Source: Gammaproteobacteria bacterium
Lineage (GTDB): Bacteria > Pseudomonadota > Gammaproteobacteria > Steroidobacterales > Foliamicaceae
Reading direction: 5' to 3'
NCBI GenBank assembly: GCA_028821145.1
Contig: JAPPHC010000021.1
Location: 1-64,000, forward strand
DNA length: 64,000 bases
Below are positions 10,075 to 18,452 of this stretch, piece by piece (the first letter of the stretch is position 1; each line of letters opens with the position of its first letter). Both the position numbers and the translations under genes were made by a program. The notes under the pieces are model-generated. The model made no database searches and was not told the origin of the DNA. It was given only the letters and a program-made list of their open reading frames with translations.

Positions 10075-10524
10075 TCAGTACAACGGCGCCAGCACGCCCT
10101 GCGGAAGTCCCGCCTGCAGGACCACTTCGAACAACAGGTAGACCGCGGCCGAGAAGGCCACGGCGTACACGGCATTGAACCAGCCCCGGCCGCGATTGAA
10201 CCGATAGAGATACAGGCCGGTAAACGCGAATATCGTCAACAGGCTGCCGGCATACGGCAGCAATACAAGGAAAAGGGCAATCAGTCCCGTCACTTCGGCG
10301 ACGTCGCGCCAGAGTGCCCGAAGCGCCGTCCCCGCCTCCCGTTGCCGGCGATACTCGCGAATGCCGTTGGCGGCGGTCGTGGCGATCAGCAGGACGCCGA
10401 CGATCGCGGGGAAGAAACCGGGGCCAAGGCGATCCGCCCTGTCAAAAAGGTCGAGGGAATAAAGTGCGAACCCCGTATACGCCAGGGAAAACGCAAGCAG
10501 GGCCATCGAAAAGAGAAAACGCAT
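10075..10524 (-). CDS. tctB: Tripartite tricarboxylate transporter small permease (TctB family)
   Basis: Four predicted TM helices, position between tctA and tctC. Confidence 0.85.
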   Translation of the reverse strand: MRFLFSMALLAFSLAYTGFALYSLDLFDRADRLGPGFFPAIVGVLLIATTAANGIREYRRQREAGTALRALWRDVAEVTGLIALFLVLLPYAGSLLTIFAFTGLYLYRFNRGRGWFNAVYAVAFSAAVYLLFEVVLQAGLPQGVLAPLY

Positions 10525-10543
10525 CGCGGACCCGGGCGCCTGG

Positions 10544-11494
10544 TCAGTGGATCGAGCCGAACGAATTCAGGATGCGGCGATATTCCGAGTCCGTCCGGCC
10601 AAGATAGTCCCCGAAGTCATCCCCCCAGAGCACGGCGCCCGACAGCCCCCTGGTTTCCAGGTAGTTCTTCCATTCCGGGGTGGCGACGACCTTCTTGAGC
10701 ACGGCAATCCACCAGTCCCGGACGTCGGCCGGAATGCCGGCGGGCATGACGATACCGCGCGGCACCGCGAATTCGACCTCGTAACCCTGCTCGACGAAGG
10801 TCGGAACCTCCGGATACACCGTGCTCCTGGAATCCGCCGAGTACGCAAGCACCCTGAAGTTGCCGGCGGCGACCTGGCCCATGACCTCCGACGGATTCGA
10901 GACGAGCGCGTGGAGACTGCTGGACGTGAGGCCGGTCAGCAGACCCGATCCGTTCTGAAATGGAACGTAGGTGAATTCGATTCCGGCCGATTCGGCGAAC
11001 AGGCCCGCAACGACCCGGTCCGGTCCGGTCGCCCCGGTTCCGCCGATCTTCATATCGGATTGCCTGGCGCGAGCGACGAACTGGTCGATCGAGACGAACG
11101 GGGAGTCGGTGCGCACGACCAGGAACATCGCGTCGAGGGCAAGCAATGCGATCGGCGTGAAATCGCGATAGATCCAACTGGTTTCCGACACGATGGGCGT
11201 GGTCAGGAAGCTGCCGCTGGTCGATGTAATGACATAGGCGTTCCCGGCCTGTCGCGCTACGCGTCCGTAACCGATCGCGCCGCTGCCACCGGGGCGATTC
11301 TCCACCCGAACGTGCTGGTCGCCGTACAATTCGTACTGCCTGATGATGTCAACGACAGTGCGCGACATCAGGTCGTTGCCGCCGCCGGGACCGAACGCAA
11401 CCGTATAGGTCAGTGGCCGGACCGGGTACGCGGAGTCCGCGTCGGCATCGATCCACGCGAACGCCAGGACGAGCACTAACAAGACGCGGGACAT
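10544..11494 (-). CDS. Tripartite tricarboxylate transporter substrate-binding protein (TctC/Bug family); internal start preferred over the 11617 ORF start
   Basis: MSRVLLVLVLAFAWIDADADSAYPVRPLTYTVAFGPGGGNDLMSR signal peptide and Bug motifs. Confidence 0.88.
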   Translation of the reverse strand: MSRVLLVLVLAFAWIDADADSAYPVRPLTYTVAFGPGGGNDLMSRTVVDIIRQYELYGDQHVRVENRPGGSGAIGYGRVARQAGNAYVITSTSGSFLTTPIVSETSWIYRDFTPIALLALDAMFLVVRTDSPFVSIDQFVARARQSDMKIGGTGATGPDRVVAGLFAESAGIEFTYVPFQNGSGLLTGLTSSSLHALVSNPSEVMGQVAAGNFRVLAYSADSRSTVYPEVPTFVEQGYEVEFAVPRGIVMPAGIPADVRDWWIAVLKKVVATPEWKNYLETRGLSGAVLWGDDFGDYLGRTDSEYRRILNSFGSIH

Positions 11495-11631
11495 ATCCGG
11501 ACGATTATGGGTTTTTGCACAACAAAATACACAACTGCTCCCGAATTTCGTTCTTTTGGCACCGATATTGCATTTTGTCACACATTTAGCCAATATGTAA
11601 CGCTTCGTCACGACCAACGGCGCGAATTACG

Positions 11632-12696
11632 ATGAATTTCCTGGTACTACCTTGCGACGGCATCGGACCGGAAATCATAGAAGCTTCGATGACGGTGCTC
11701 CGCGCACTGGACGGCAAACTCGGGCTGGACCTGCAATACGAGTATGACGACGTTGGCTTTGCGAGTCTCGAAAAACACGGGACGACGCTGCGGGACGACG
11801 TGCTGGAAAAAGCGGCCGATTGCGACGGTGTCATTCTGGGGACCCAGTCGCATGCCGACTATCCGCCGCCGGAAGAAGGCGGGCGAAACGTGTCCGCCGG
11901 ATTCAGGGTCGGGCTGGACCTCTACGCCAATATCCGGCCTGCGCGCACACGGCCGTTTCTCCCGTCCAATCTCGCCGGGGGCAAGACCATGGACCTCGTG
12001 ATCATGCGCGAGGCAACCGAGGGCTTCTACCCCGATCGGAACATGACGCGGGGCTGGGGTGAAGTCATGCCGAGTCCGGACATGGCGTTGTCGACGCGAA
12101 AGATCACGCGCCACTGCAGTGAGCGCATTGCCCGCCAGGCGTTTGCATGGGCGATGAAACGCAGGAAGAAGGTCACGGCAATCCACAAGGCCAACAGTTT
12201 TCACATGACCGACGGCCTGTTTCTCGAGGCTGTCCGCGACGTTGGCCGTGATTTCCCGGAAGTGGAACTCGAGGAGCTTCTGGTCGATGCGGCGGCGGCT
12301 CACCTGGTGCGTACTCCGGAGGCGTTCGATGTGCTGGTAACCACCAATTTCTACGGCGACATTCTGAGTGACCTTACCAGCGAACTTTCGGGCAGCCTCG
12401 GGCTCGCCGGGTCGGTCATGGCCAGCGACACGCTGTGCTGCGCCCAGGCGCAGCACGGGTCCGCACCGGATATCGCGGGCAGGAACATCGCCAACCCGGC
12501 GTCGATGATGCTCTCGATTGCCATGCTGCTGTCCTGGATCGGCGAGCATCGCGACCGGCCGAAGTATCTTGAAGCGGGAGCGGTCATGACCGCCGCCGTG
12601 GACAAGGCCCTGGAAGACCCGAATACCAGGACTGGGGATCTCGGCGGCGGTGCATCGACCGCCGAGTTCTCGGAGGCAGTCACGGACGTCATCTGA
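11632..12696 (+). CDS. Isocitrate/isopropylmalate/tartrate dehydrogenase family protein
   Basis: PCDGIGPEIIEASMTVLRAL, DLVIMREATEGFY, TTNFYGDILSDLTSELSGSLGLAGS family motifs. Confidence 0.93.
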   Translation: MNFLVLPCDGIGPEIIEASMTVLRALDGKLGLDLQYEYDDVGFASLEKHGTTLRDDVLEKAADCDGVILGTQSHADYPPPEEGGRNVSAGFRVGLDLYANIRPARTRPFLPSNLAGGKTMDLVIMREATEGFYPDRNMTRGWGEVMPSPDMALSTRKITRHCSERIARQAFAWAMKRRKKVTAIHKANSFHMTDGLFLEAVRDVGRDFPEVELEELLVDAAAAHLVRTPEAFDVLVTTNFYGDILSDLTSELSGSLGLAGSVMASDTLCCAQAQHGSAPDIAGRNIANPASMMLSIAMLLSWIGEHRDRPKYLEAGAVMTAAVDKALEDPNTRTGDLGGGASTAEFSEAVTDVI

Positions 12697-12712
12697 GGCA
12701 GCATGCCGCACC

Positions 12713-13375
12713 ATGGACCCTCGGCGAATCACCGTCATTCACGCGACCGAAGCGTCGATGGCGCCCGTTGCCGATGCGTTTGACCGGAACTGGAGCGGTG
12801 CCGAGCTCACCCAGATCCTCGACGACGGCCTGTCGCGGGACCGGCAGCGCCAGCCGCGGCTGACGGATAATCTTCGCCGGAGAATTCACGATCTCGCGGC
12901 TTATGCCGCCGATTGCGGCGCCGAGGCGGTACTCTTCGCCTGTTCGGCGTTTGGTGAGGCGATCGACGCTGCGGCGCGGCAAATTCCCATTCCCGTCCTC
13001 AAGCCGAACGAAGCGATGTTTCGCGCCGCGCTGGACTGCGGTAACGAACTGGTGCTTCTCGTCACGTTCGAGCCGGCGGGTCCCGCCATGGCCGCCGAGT
13101 TCGGGGAAATGGCGGACCGCGCGCAGCCCTCGGCGCGCCTGACGACCGTGTACGTTCCCGGTGCGCTCGACGCCTTGCGGCGCGGCGACGAGACGACGCA
13201 CAACTCATTGATTGCGGACGCGGCCGGACAGGTATCGGGCGCCGACGCCGTCATGCTGGGGCAATTCTCGATGGCCTGTGCGAACGCGGATTGCGGACGC
13301 GCCACCAGCGTCCCGGTGTTCACCAGCCCGGACGCGGCCGTCGGGCAGCTTCGCGGTCTCTTTCACGGGGACTGA
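12713..13375 (+). CDS. Asp/Glu/hydantoin racemase-like protein
   Basis: ITVIHATEASMAPV, AVLFACSAFGEAID and late second-Cys region VMLGQFSMACANADCG. Confidence 0.75.
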   Translation: MDPRRITVIHATEASMAPVADAFDRNWSGAELTQILDDGLSRDRQRQPRLTDNLRRRIHDLAAYAADCGAEAVLFACSAFGEAIDAAARQIPIPVLKPNEAMFRAALDCGNELVLLVTFEPAGPAMAAEFGEMADRAQPSARLTTVYVPGALDALRRGDETTHNSLIADAAGQVSGADAVMLGQFSMACANADCGRATSVPVFTSPDAAVGQLRGLFHGD

Positions 13376-13386
13376 GGCGCCGCGGT

Positions 13387-14661
13387 ATGTTGCTCGGAGT
13401 CATCGCCGACGATTTCACCGGCGCCAGCGATATCGCCAACGCCATCTCGCGCGGCATGGCCGGCGACGACGGACTGGCGGCGACGATTTATCTGGGCGTG
13501 CCGGAATGCGCCGATACCCGGGCAGTCGACGCCGGCGTCGTTGCATTGAAGAGCCGATCGATACCGGCGGGCCATGCGGTCAGCGAATCGTTGCGGGCCC
13601 TCGAATGGCTTCTGTCACAGGGCGCGAGCCAGATTTTCTTCAAGTACTGCTCCACCTTCGATTCCACCCCCCAGGGCAATATCGGCCCGGTCGCCGAAGC
13701 GCTCGCCGATGCCCTGGGCGTCAAGGGCGTCGTGGCCTGCCCCGCTTTTCCCGAGAACGGCCGCACGGTCTATCAGGGCCACCTGTTCGTCCATGACCGG
13801 CTTCTCAACGAGTCCGGAATGGAGAACCACCCGCTCAACCCGATGACGGACCCGGACATTCGACGCTGGCTTCGCAACCAGACGCAGGCGCCGGTGGGCC
13901 ATGTGCCCCTGGACACCATTCGCAAGGGACCGGCGGAGGTGTCGTGGGCCCTGGACGAATGCGCCGAATCCGGCAGTGTGCTGGTCGTCGCCGACGCAGT
14001 CGAAGACGGGGATCTCGTGATACTTGGCGATGCCGTCAAGCACTCGCCCCTGGTCACGGGAGGCTCCGCCATAGCGGCCGCCCTGCCCCGCAACTTTCCG
14101 GCAAGCGCCCGCAGCCCGGGGGCCATGGACGCCGCGGGGGCGGTAGACGGACCGGGCGTCGTGCTGGCCGGAAGCTGCTCGAACGCCACGCGGACGCAGG
14201 TTGAAATCCATGCTGGTAAACACCCATCCATCGCCATTGACGTTGCGGCCGTGATGGAGGGCCGGTATACGGCTGCCGAGCTTTTTGCATCGCTCGAGCA
14301 ATATCGCGGCAAGTCGCCGCTGGCCTACTCGAGCGACGCGCCGGAGGGCGTCTCCCGGCTCCAGAAACGGTACGGCGTCGAAAGAATCGCCGCGCGGCTG
14401 GACGAATTGTTCGGAAGCACGGCGGTTATGCTGAGGCGGGCAGGCTTCGAACGCATCGTGGTGGCCGGGGGCGAGACATCGGGCGCGGTGATCGACGCAC
14501 TGGCCCCGGCGCGGCTCGCGGTGGGTCTGGAAATCGACCCGGGCGTGCCGGCCCTTTACTCGCCGGATGCAAGCGATGCCTATGCGATTGCGCTGAAGTC
14601 GGGCAATTTCGGGGCGCCGGACTTTTTCGAGAAGGCCCTGACCGTAATGGCCGGACAATAG
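13387..14661 (+). CDS. otnK: Four-carbon acid sugar kinase (OtnK-like / DUF1537)
   Basis: MLLGVIADDFTGASDIANAISRGM, FFKYCSTFDSTPQGNIGPV, VAGGETSGAVIDAL. Confidence 0.93.
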   Translation: MLLGVIADDFTGASDIANAISRGMAGDDGLAATIYLGVPECADTRAVDAGVVALKSRSIPAGHAVSESLRALEWLLSQGASQIFFKYCSTFDSTPQGNIGPVAEALADALGVKGVVACPAFPENGRTVYQGHLFVHDRLLNESGMENHPLNPMTDPDIRRWLRNQTQAPVGHVPLDTIRKGPAEVSWALDECAESGSVLVVADAVEDGDLVILGDAVKHSPLVTGGSAIAAALPRNFPASARSPGAMDAAGAVDGPGVVLAGSCSNATRTQVEIHAGKHPSIAIDVAAVMEGRYTAAELFASLEQYRGKSPLAYSSDAPEGVSRLQKRYGVERIAARLDELFGSTAVMLRRAGFERIVVAGGETSGAVIDALAPARLAVGLEIDPGVPALYSPDASDAYAIALKSGNFGAPDFFEKALTVMAGQ

Positions 14662-14665
14662 AGTC

Positions 14666-15301
14666 ATGAATGCTGAAAACAGGCTGCGGGACGAAATCGC
14701 CCGGCTCGGCCGTTCGCTTTTCGAGCGCGGGCTGACGTCCGGCAGCACGGGAAACCTGTCCGCGCGCCTCGACGACGGCGGATACCTGGTAACGCCCACC
14801 GACACCAGCCTGGGCTTTCTCGACCCGGCCAGGCTGTCGCGGCTCGACTCCGAAGGCAACTGGATCGACGGCGACAAGCCGACCAAGGAAGGATTTCTGC
14901 ACATTGCCATGTACCGCGCGAACGCGGACAGGCGGGCCGTCGCGCACCTGCATTCGACCTACTCCGTGTGCCTGTCCTGTCTTCGCGGTCTGGATACCGA
15001 AGACATGCTTCCGCCGATCACTCCCTACGTGCTGATGAAAGTCGGCCGGGTCGCCAAAGTTCCCTTCTTCCCGCCCGGGGATGAAGCGCTGGGCCCGGTC
15101 ATCGAAGACAAGGCCCGGACCCATTCCGGGATCATCATCGCCAATCACGGCCCGGTCGTCGCCGCCCGGTCGCTGCGGGCCGCCGTGTTCGGCATCGAGG
15201 AGGTGGAAGAGAGCGCGAAGCTGGCCTTCCTGCTGCGCAACGAAGACGTCGAGTTCATTCCCGAGGACTATCGGCAGACCTTGCTGAAGTCGGGGAAGTA
15301 G
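14666..15301 (+). CDS. otnC: Class II aldolase/adducin family; 3-oxo-tetronate 4-phosphate decarboxylase-like
   Basis: FERGLTSGSTGNLSARLDDGGYLVTPTDTSLGFL, VAHLHSTYSVCLSCL, IIIANHGPVVA. Confidence 0.92.
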   Translation: MNAENRLRDEIARLGRSLFERGLTSGSTGNLSARLDDGGYLVTPTDTSLGFLDPARLSRLDSEGNWIDGDKPTKEGFLHIAMYRANADRRAVAHLHSTYSVCLSCLRGLDTEDMLPPITPYVLMKVGRVAKVPFFPPGDEALGPVIEDKARTHSGIIIANHGPVVAARSLRAAVFGIEEVEESAKLAFLLRNEDVEFIPEDYRQTLLKSGK

Positions 15302-15302
15302 C

Positions 15303-16886
15303 GTGGACCGCAGGGAGTTTCTGTACCAGGCGGGCCTGCTCTCCGCGTCCGCATTGGTCGGGTTGCCGGCGGGTGCGGCTTCGCCATGGTCCGAAGGCCG
15401 GATCAGGCACCTGATTCCGCTGTCGAACCACGACAGCATTCGGATCAAGGCGTCGTTTGCCGAACCGCAGGCCGGGCCGCAATTGAAGATCGGCGCTTCG
15501 GTGTTTCCGGGCCGGCAGCGCGACAGCCAGGGTCGCTTCTGGTCGTTCCATGCCACGGGGCTGGAAAGCGACACGGAGTACGAGTTGCTGCTGCAATCCG
15601 CCGGGGGCGGCCCGTTGGCGGAAAGCTGGCCGCTGCGAACGGCGCCTGCCCTGGATGCGTCGAAGGAGCACCTGCGGGTGCTGATGTACACCTGCGCGGG
15701 CGGTCCGGACAATGCGCAATGGCTGAACGGCGAATGGCGGTTCCTGCCGGTGGCCACCCGCCGGAGACTGCTGCGCCGGGCGCTGGACTTCAGGCCCGAT
15801 ATCGCGATCGGCGTCGGCGATCAGACCTACTTCGACCAGTGGATTTCGCCCCGCAAGCGCGGCGGGCAGCATGCGGCCAACCGCGAGCGGATCTACGGCC
15901 GGTACGGCAATTTCGACCGCGACAGGCCGCTGTTCGGATCGAACAACGAGATCGTGCTGACGCGGTGCCTGGACGAACAGATCGCGAGCCTTTACGGAAC
16001 GGACTTTCGCTCTATTCCGCTCATCCTGACCCAGGATGACCACGATTACTTCGAGAACGACGAGGGAACGGACGAATTCGTGACCTTTCCGCCCGGCAAT
16101 TTCAGCGCCCGTCTGGGACGGGCGCAGCAGAGCCTGTATTTCCCGGAATTCCTGCCCGATCTCGATCGGCCGGTCCATCTCGCCGGTTCGCATTCCGACG
16201 GCATCAGCGAATCGTACGGATCCTGTCGCTGGGGGCGGCTGGCCGAATTCCTGCTGTACGACTGCCGCCGGTTCATATCCCTTGCGGGACCGTCGGCAAG
16301 ATTCGTCGAAGAGGACGCCGAACGCTGGATCACGGCCCGCACCCGGGTCGAGACGGCCGTTCGCCACCTGGTGCATGTTCCATCCACTCCCTTCGGCTGG
16401 ACGGCGGGCAAGTGGGGCGAGTGGTATCCGGATGTCCTTCAGGCGGACGGCAGCCTGGGGGTAGAACAGCCGAAACCGTATTGGCAATCGGGATGGTTCC
16501 GTCAGCACCAGCGGCTGCTGTCGGCGATCGGCGGACAGAAATCCAGGGTTCCGGTCGTCGTGTCGGGCGATTTGCATGCGGTCGCGGCCGGCCGAATACT
16601 CGAGAGCGGCGAGTTGGGCCTTGACTCGCCCGTCAACGTCTTTCTCTCCGGTTCGATCGGCACGGGGAACGGTTGGCCCAGCTCCGCCCGCGGAGTCGGC
16701 GCTTCGCCGCCACAAAATGTGACAATCGACGAACACCTGGAGCCCCTGGAGAGAAACGGTTTCACGATCCTGGATATCGATCCCGAGGGATTGACGGTCA
16801 GGCAGTTCGCCTGGGACCGTGCTCTTGGAATTGAAGCCATCGACACGCTTGAGCCCCTTTCGGAGATACGACTGGATCGGAAATGA
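15303..16886 (+). CDS. PhoD-like metallophosphatase, GTG start
   Basis: MDRREFLYQAGLLSAS leader; IGVGDQTYFDQWISP, LTQDDHDYFENDEG, VVSGDLHAVAAG metallophosphatase motifs. Confidence 0.85.
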   Translation: MDRREFLYQAGLLSASALVGLPAGAASPWSEGRIRHLIPLSNHDSIRIKASFAEPQAGPQLKIGASVFPGRQRDSQGRFWSFHATGLESDTEYELLLQSAGGGPLAESWPLRTAPALDASKEHLRVLMYTCAGGPDNAQWLNGEWRFLPVATRRRLLRRALDFRPDIAIGVGDQTYFDQWISPRKRGGQHAANRERIYGRYGNFDRDRPLFGSNNEIVLTRCLDEQIASLYGTDFRSIPLILTQDDHDYFENDEGTDEFVTFPPGNFSARLGRAQQSLYFPEFLPDLDRPVHLAGSHSDGISESYGSCRWGRLAEFLLYDCRRFISLAGPSARFVEEDAERWITARTRVETAVRHLVHVPSTPFGWTAGKWGEWYPDVLQADGSLGVEQPKPYWQSGWFRQHQRLLSAIGGQKSRVPVVVSGDLHAVAAGRILESGELGLDSPVNVFLSGSIGTGNGWPSSARGVGASPPQNVTIDEHLEPLERNGFTILDIDPEGLTVRQFAWDRALGIEAIDTLEPLSEIRLDRK

Positions 16887-17698
16887 TGGAAATGAACCTG
16901 AGCCCCAAGGAAATCGAAGCCTTTCACGCGGATGGAGTCATCCCCTTGCGCGGCGTAGTTGACGCGCAATGGCGGCGAGTCATTGCCGACGCCATCGAGG
17001 CCGACATCGCGAACCCGGCGCCCTACTTTCACGGCTATGAGCCGGAGGACGGGAAGGGACGCTTTCACGGCAACCTGCGCACCTGGGAATTCCACGACGG
17101 CTTCCGGCGCTTCTGCTTCGAATCGCCCCTTCCGCGCATCGCCGCGCAGATACTCGACTGCCGCAGGGTCAACCTGCTCTACGACCAGCTCTTCGTGAAG
17201 GAACCCGGCACGGCCAATCGCACCCGCTGGCACAACGACCAGCCGTACTGGTCCGTCAAGGGCTACCAGATCCTGTCGTTCTGGGTGGCCCTCGATCCCA
17301 CCACCGCCGAGACCGGCGCGCTCGAGTTCGTGCGCGGCTCCCATCGCTGGGGGCGGTTCTATCAGCCGGAGGTTTTCGGGCGCGCCGACGTCGACGACTA
17401 CGAGAGGAACCCGGACTACGAGACAGTGCCCGATATCGAATCGGCCAGGGACGACTACGACATCGTCAGCTTCGATCTCGAACCCGGGGACGTCTACGCC
17501 TTCCATGCGCTTACGCTTCACGGCGCCGGCGGCAATACCAGCGAACGAGTCCGGCGGCGCGGCTACACGGTCCGGTATACGGGGGACGACGTCATCTATT
17601 CCAGCCACCCCGGCACCAACCGGGCCCTGCGCAACAGCCTGCTCAAGGACGGCGACCGCCTCGACAGCGACCAGTACCCCCTCGTCTGGAAAGACTGA
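16883..17698 (+). CDS. Phytanoyl-CoA dioxygenase (PhyH) family protein
   Basis: TRWHNDQPYWSVKGYQ (HxD), GALEFVRGSHRWG, distal His HALTLHGAGGN. Confidence 0.9.
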   Translation: MMEMNLSPKEIEAFHADGVIPLRGVVDAQWRRVIADAIEADIANPAPYFHGYEPEDGKGRFHGNLRTWEFHDGFRRFCFESPLPRIAAQILDCRRVNLLYDQLFVKEPGTANRTRWHNDQPYWSVKGYQILSFWVALDPTTAETGALEFVRGSHRWGRFYQPEVFGRADVDDYERNPDYETVPDIESARDDYDIVSFDLEPGDVYAFHALTLHGAGGNTSERVRRRGYTVRYTGDDVIYSSHPGTNRALRNSLLKDGDRLDSDQYPLVWKD

Positions 17699-17749
17699 CG
17701 CCAAACACGGCCGAAACGCCCGGCGACTCCCTCCTCCAGCCCGGTCTAA

Positions 17750-17774
17750 AAGTGGACATATAATGTGTCCACTT
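17750..17774 (+). promoter_or_regulatory. TA promoter/operator: 9 bp inverted repeat AAGTGGACA-TATAATG-TGTCCACTT containing a TATAAT -10 box
   Basis: Perfect IR 17750-17758/17766-17774; TATAAT at 17759-17764, 22 bp upstream of the antitoxin ATG. Confidence 0.75.
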
Positions 17775-17795
17775 ATTCAATTTAGGGGTTATGTC

Positions 17796-18020
17796 ATGAA
17801 GACCGTGGGCGCGGCGAAGTTCAAGCAACAATGTCTGTCCCTGCTCGATCACCTCGATCCCGAGGGCCTCGTGGTTACCAAGCACGGCAAGCCGGTGGCG
17901 CGGGTTGTGCCCTACGAACGCGGGTTCGCTCCGCTGATCGGAAGCCTCAAGGACAAAATCGTCGTTAATGGTGACCTGCTGAGTACCGGATCCGTTTGGC
18001 AGGCCAATGCTGAATCTTGA
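17796..18020 (+). CDS. Phd/YefM-family antitoxin
   Basis: MKTVGAAKFKQQCLSLLDHLDPEGLVVTKHGKPVARVVP. Confidence 0.92.
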   Translation: MKTVGAAKFKQQCLSLLDHLDPEGLVVTKHGKPVARVVPYERGFAPLIGSLKDKIVVNGDLLSTGSVWQANAES

Positions 18021-18366
18021 CACCCACATCCTGATCCACGCGCTCGGCGGTGGACTGCGCCCCCGCGAAAGGGAGTTGCTGGAGCGAAACGAATGGAGTA
18101 TTTCCGCGATCGTGCTCTGGGAACTGGCCAAGCTGGCGCAGCTGGGCCGCATCAGGCTCGAACTCGATGACCGGGAAGTCATTCGAGTGCTTAGCGGAAT
18201 TCACCAGTGGCCGATCAGTCTGGATATCGCGCGAACCTCGACCCGGCTCGATTTCACCGGCGACCCGGCAGACGAGTTAATTGCCGCGACCAGCGTCGTG
18301 CATCAAGTGCCGCTGCTTACACGCGACGGTGCTATCCTGGATTCCCGCCTCGTTCCGCTGGCTTAG
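18007..18366 (+). CDS. PIN-domain toxin (VapC-like)
   Basis: MLNLDTHILIHAL..., SISAIVLWELAKLAQLGRI, DPADELIAATSVVHQVPLLTRDGAIL; overlaps antitoxin. Confidence 0.93.
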   Translation: MLNLDTHILIHALGGGLRPRERELLERNEWSISAIVLWELAKLAQLGRIRLELDDREVIRVLSGIHQWPISLDIARTSTRLDFTGDPADELIAATSVVHQVPLLTRDGAILDSRLVPLA

Positions 18367-18371
18367 TTGAA

Positions 18372-18451
18372 CCAGGGGGCGAGGAGAGAAGCGGGCAGTC
18401 CCCTTCTCGTCGAGGGCTGGAAGCACTCAACCCCCAGCGCTCGCCTCTTGG
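18372..18451. other. Cloverleaf-like structured intergenic segment between convergent genes; possible bidirectional terminator
   Basis: Outer stem CCAGGGGGCGAG/CTCGCCTCTTGG (12 bp incl. 2 G-T), inner hairpins GAGAAG..CTTCTC and GCTGG..CCAGC. Confidence 0.5.
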
Positions 18452-18452
18452 G

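Noticed and set aside
18372-18451. Cloverleaf-like region as a tRNA gene
   Set aside because: No T-loop GTTCRA or recognisable anticodon arm with consensus positions; stem lengths do not fit tRNA.
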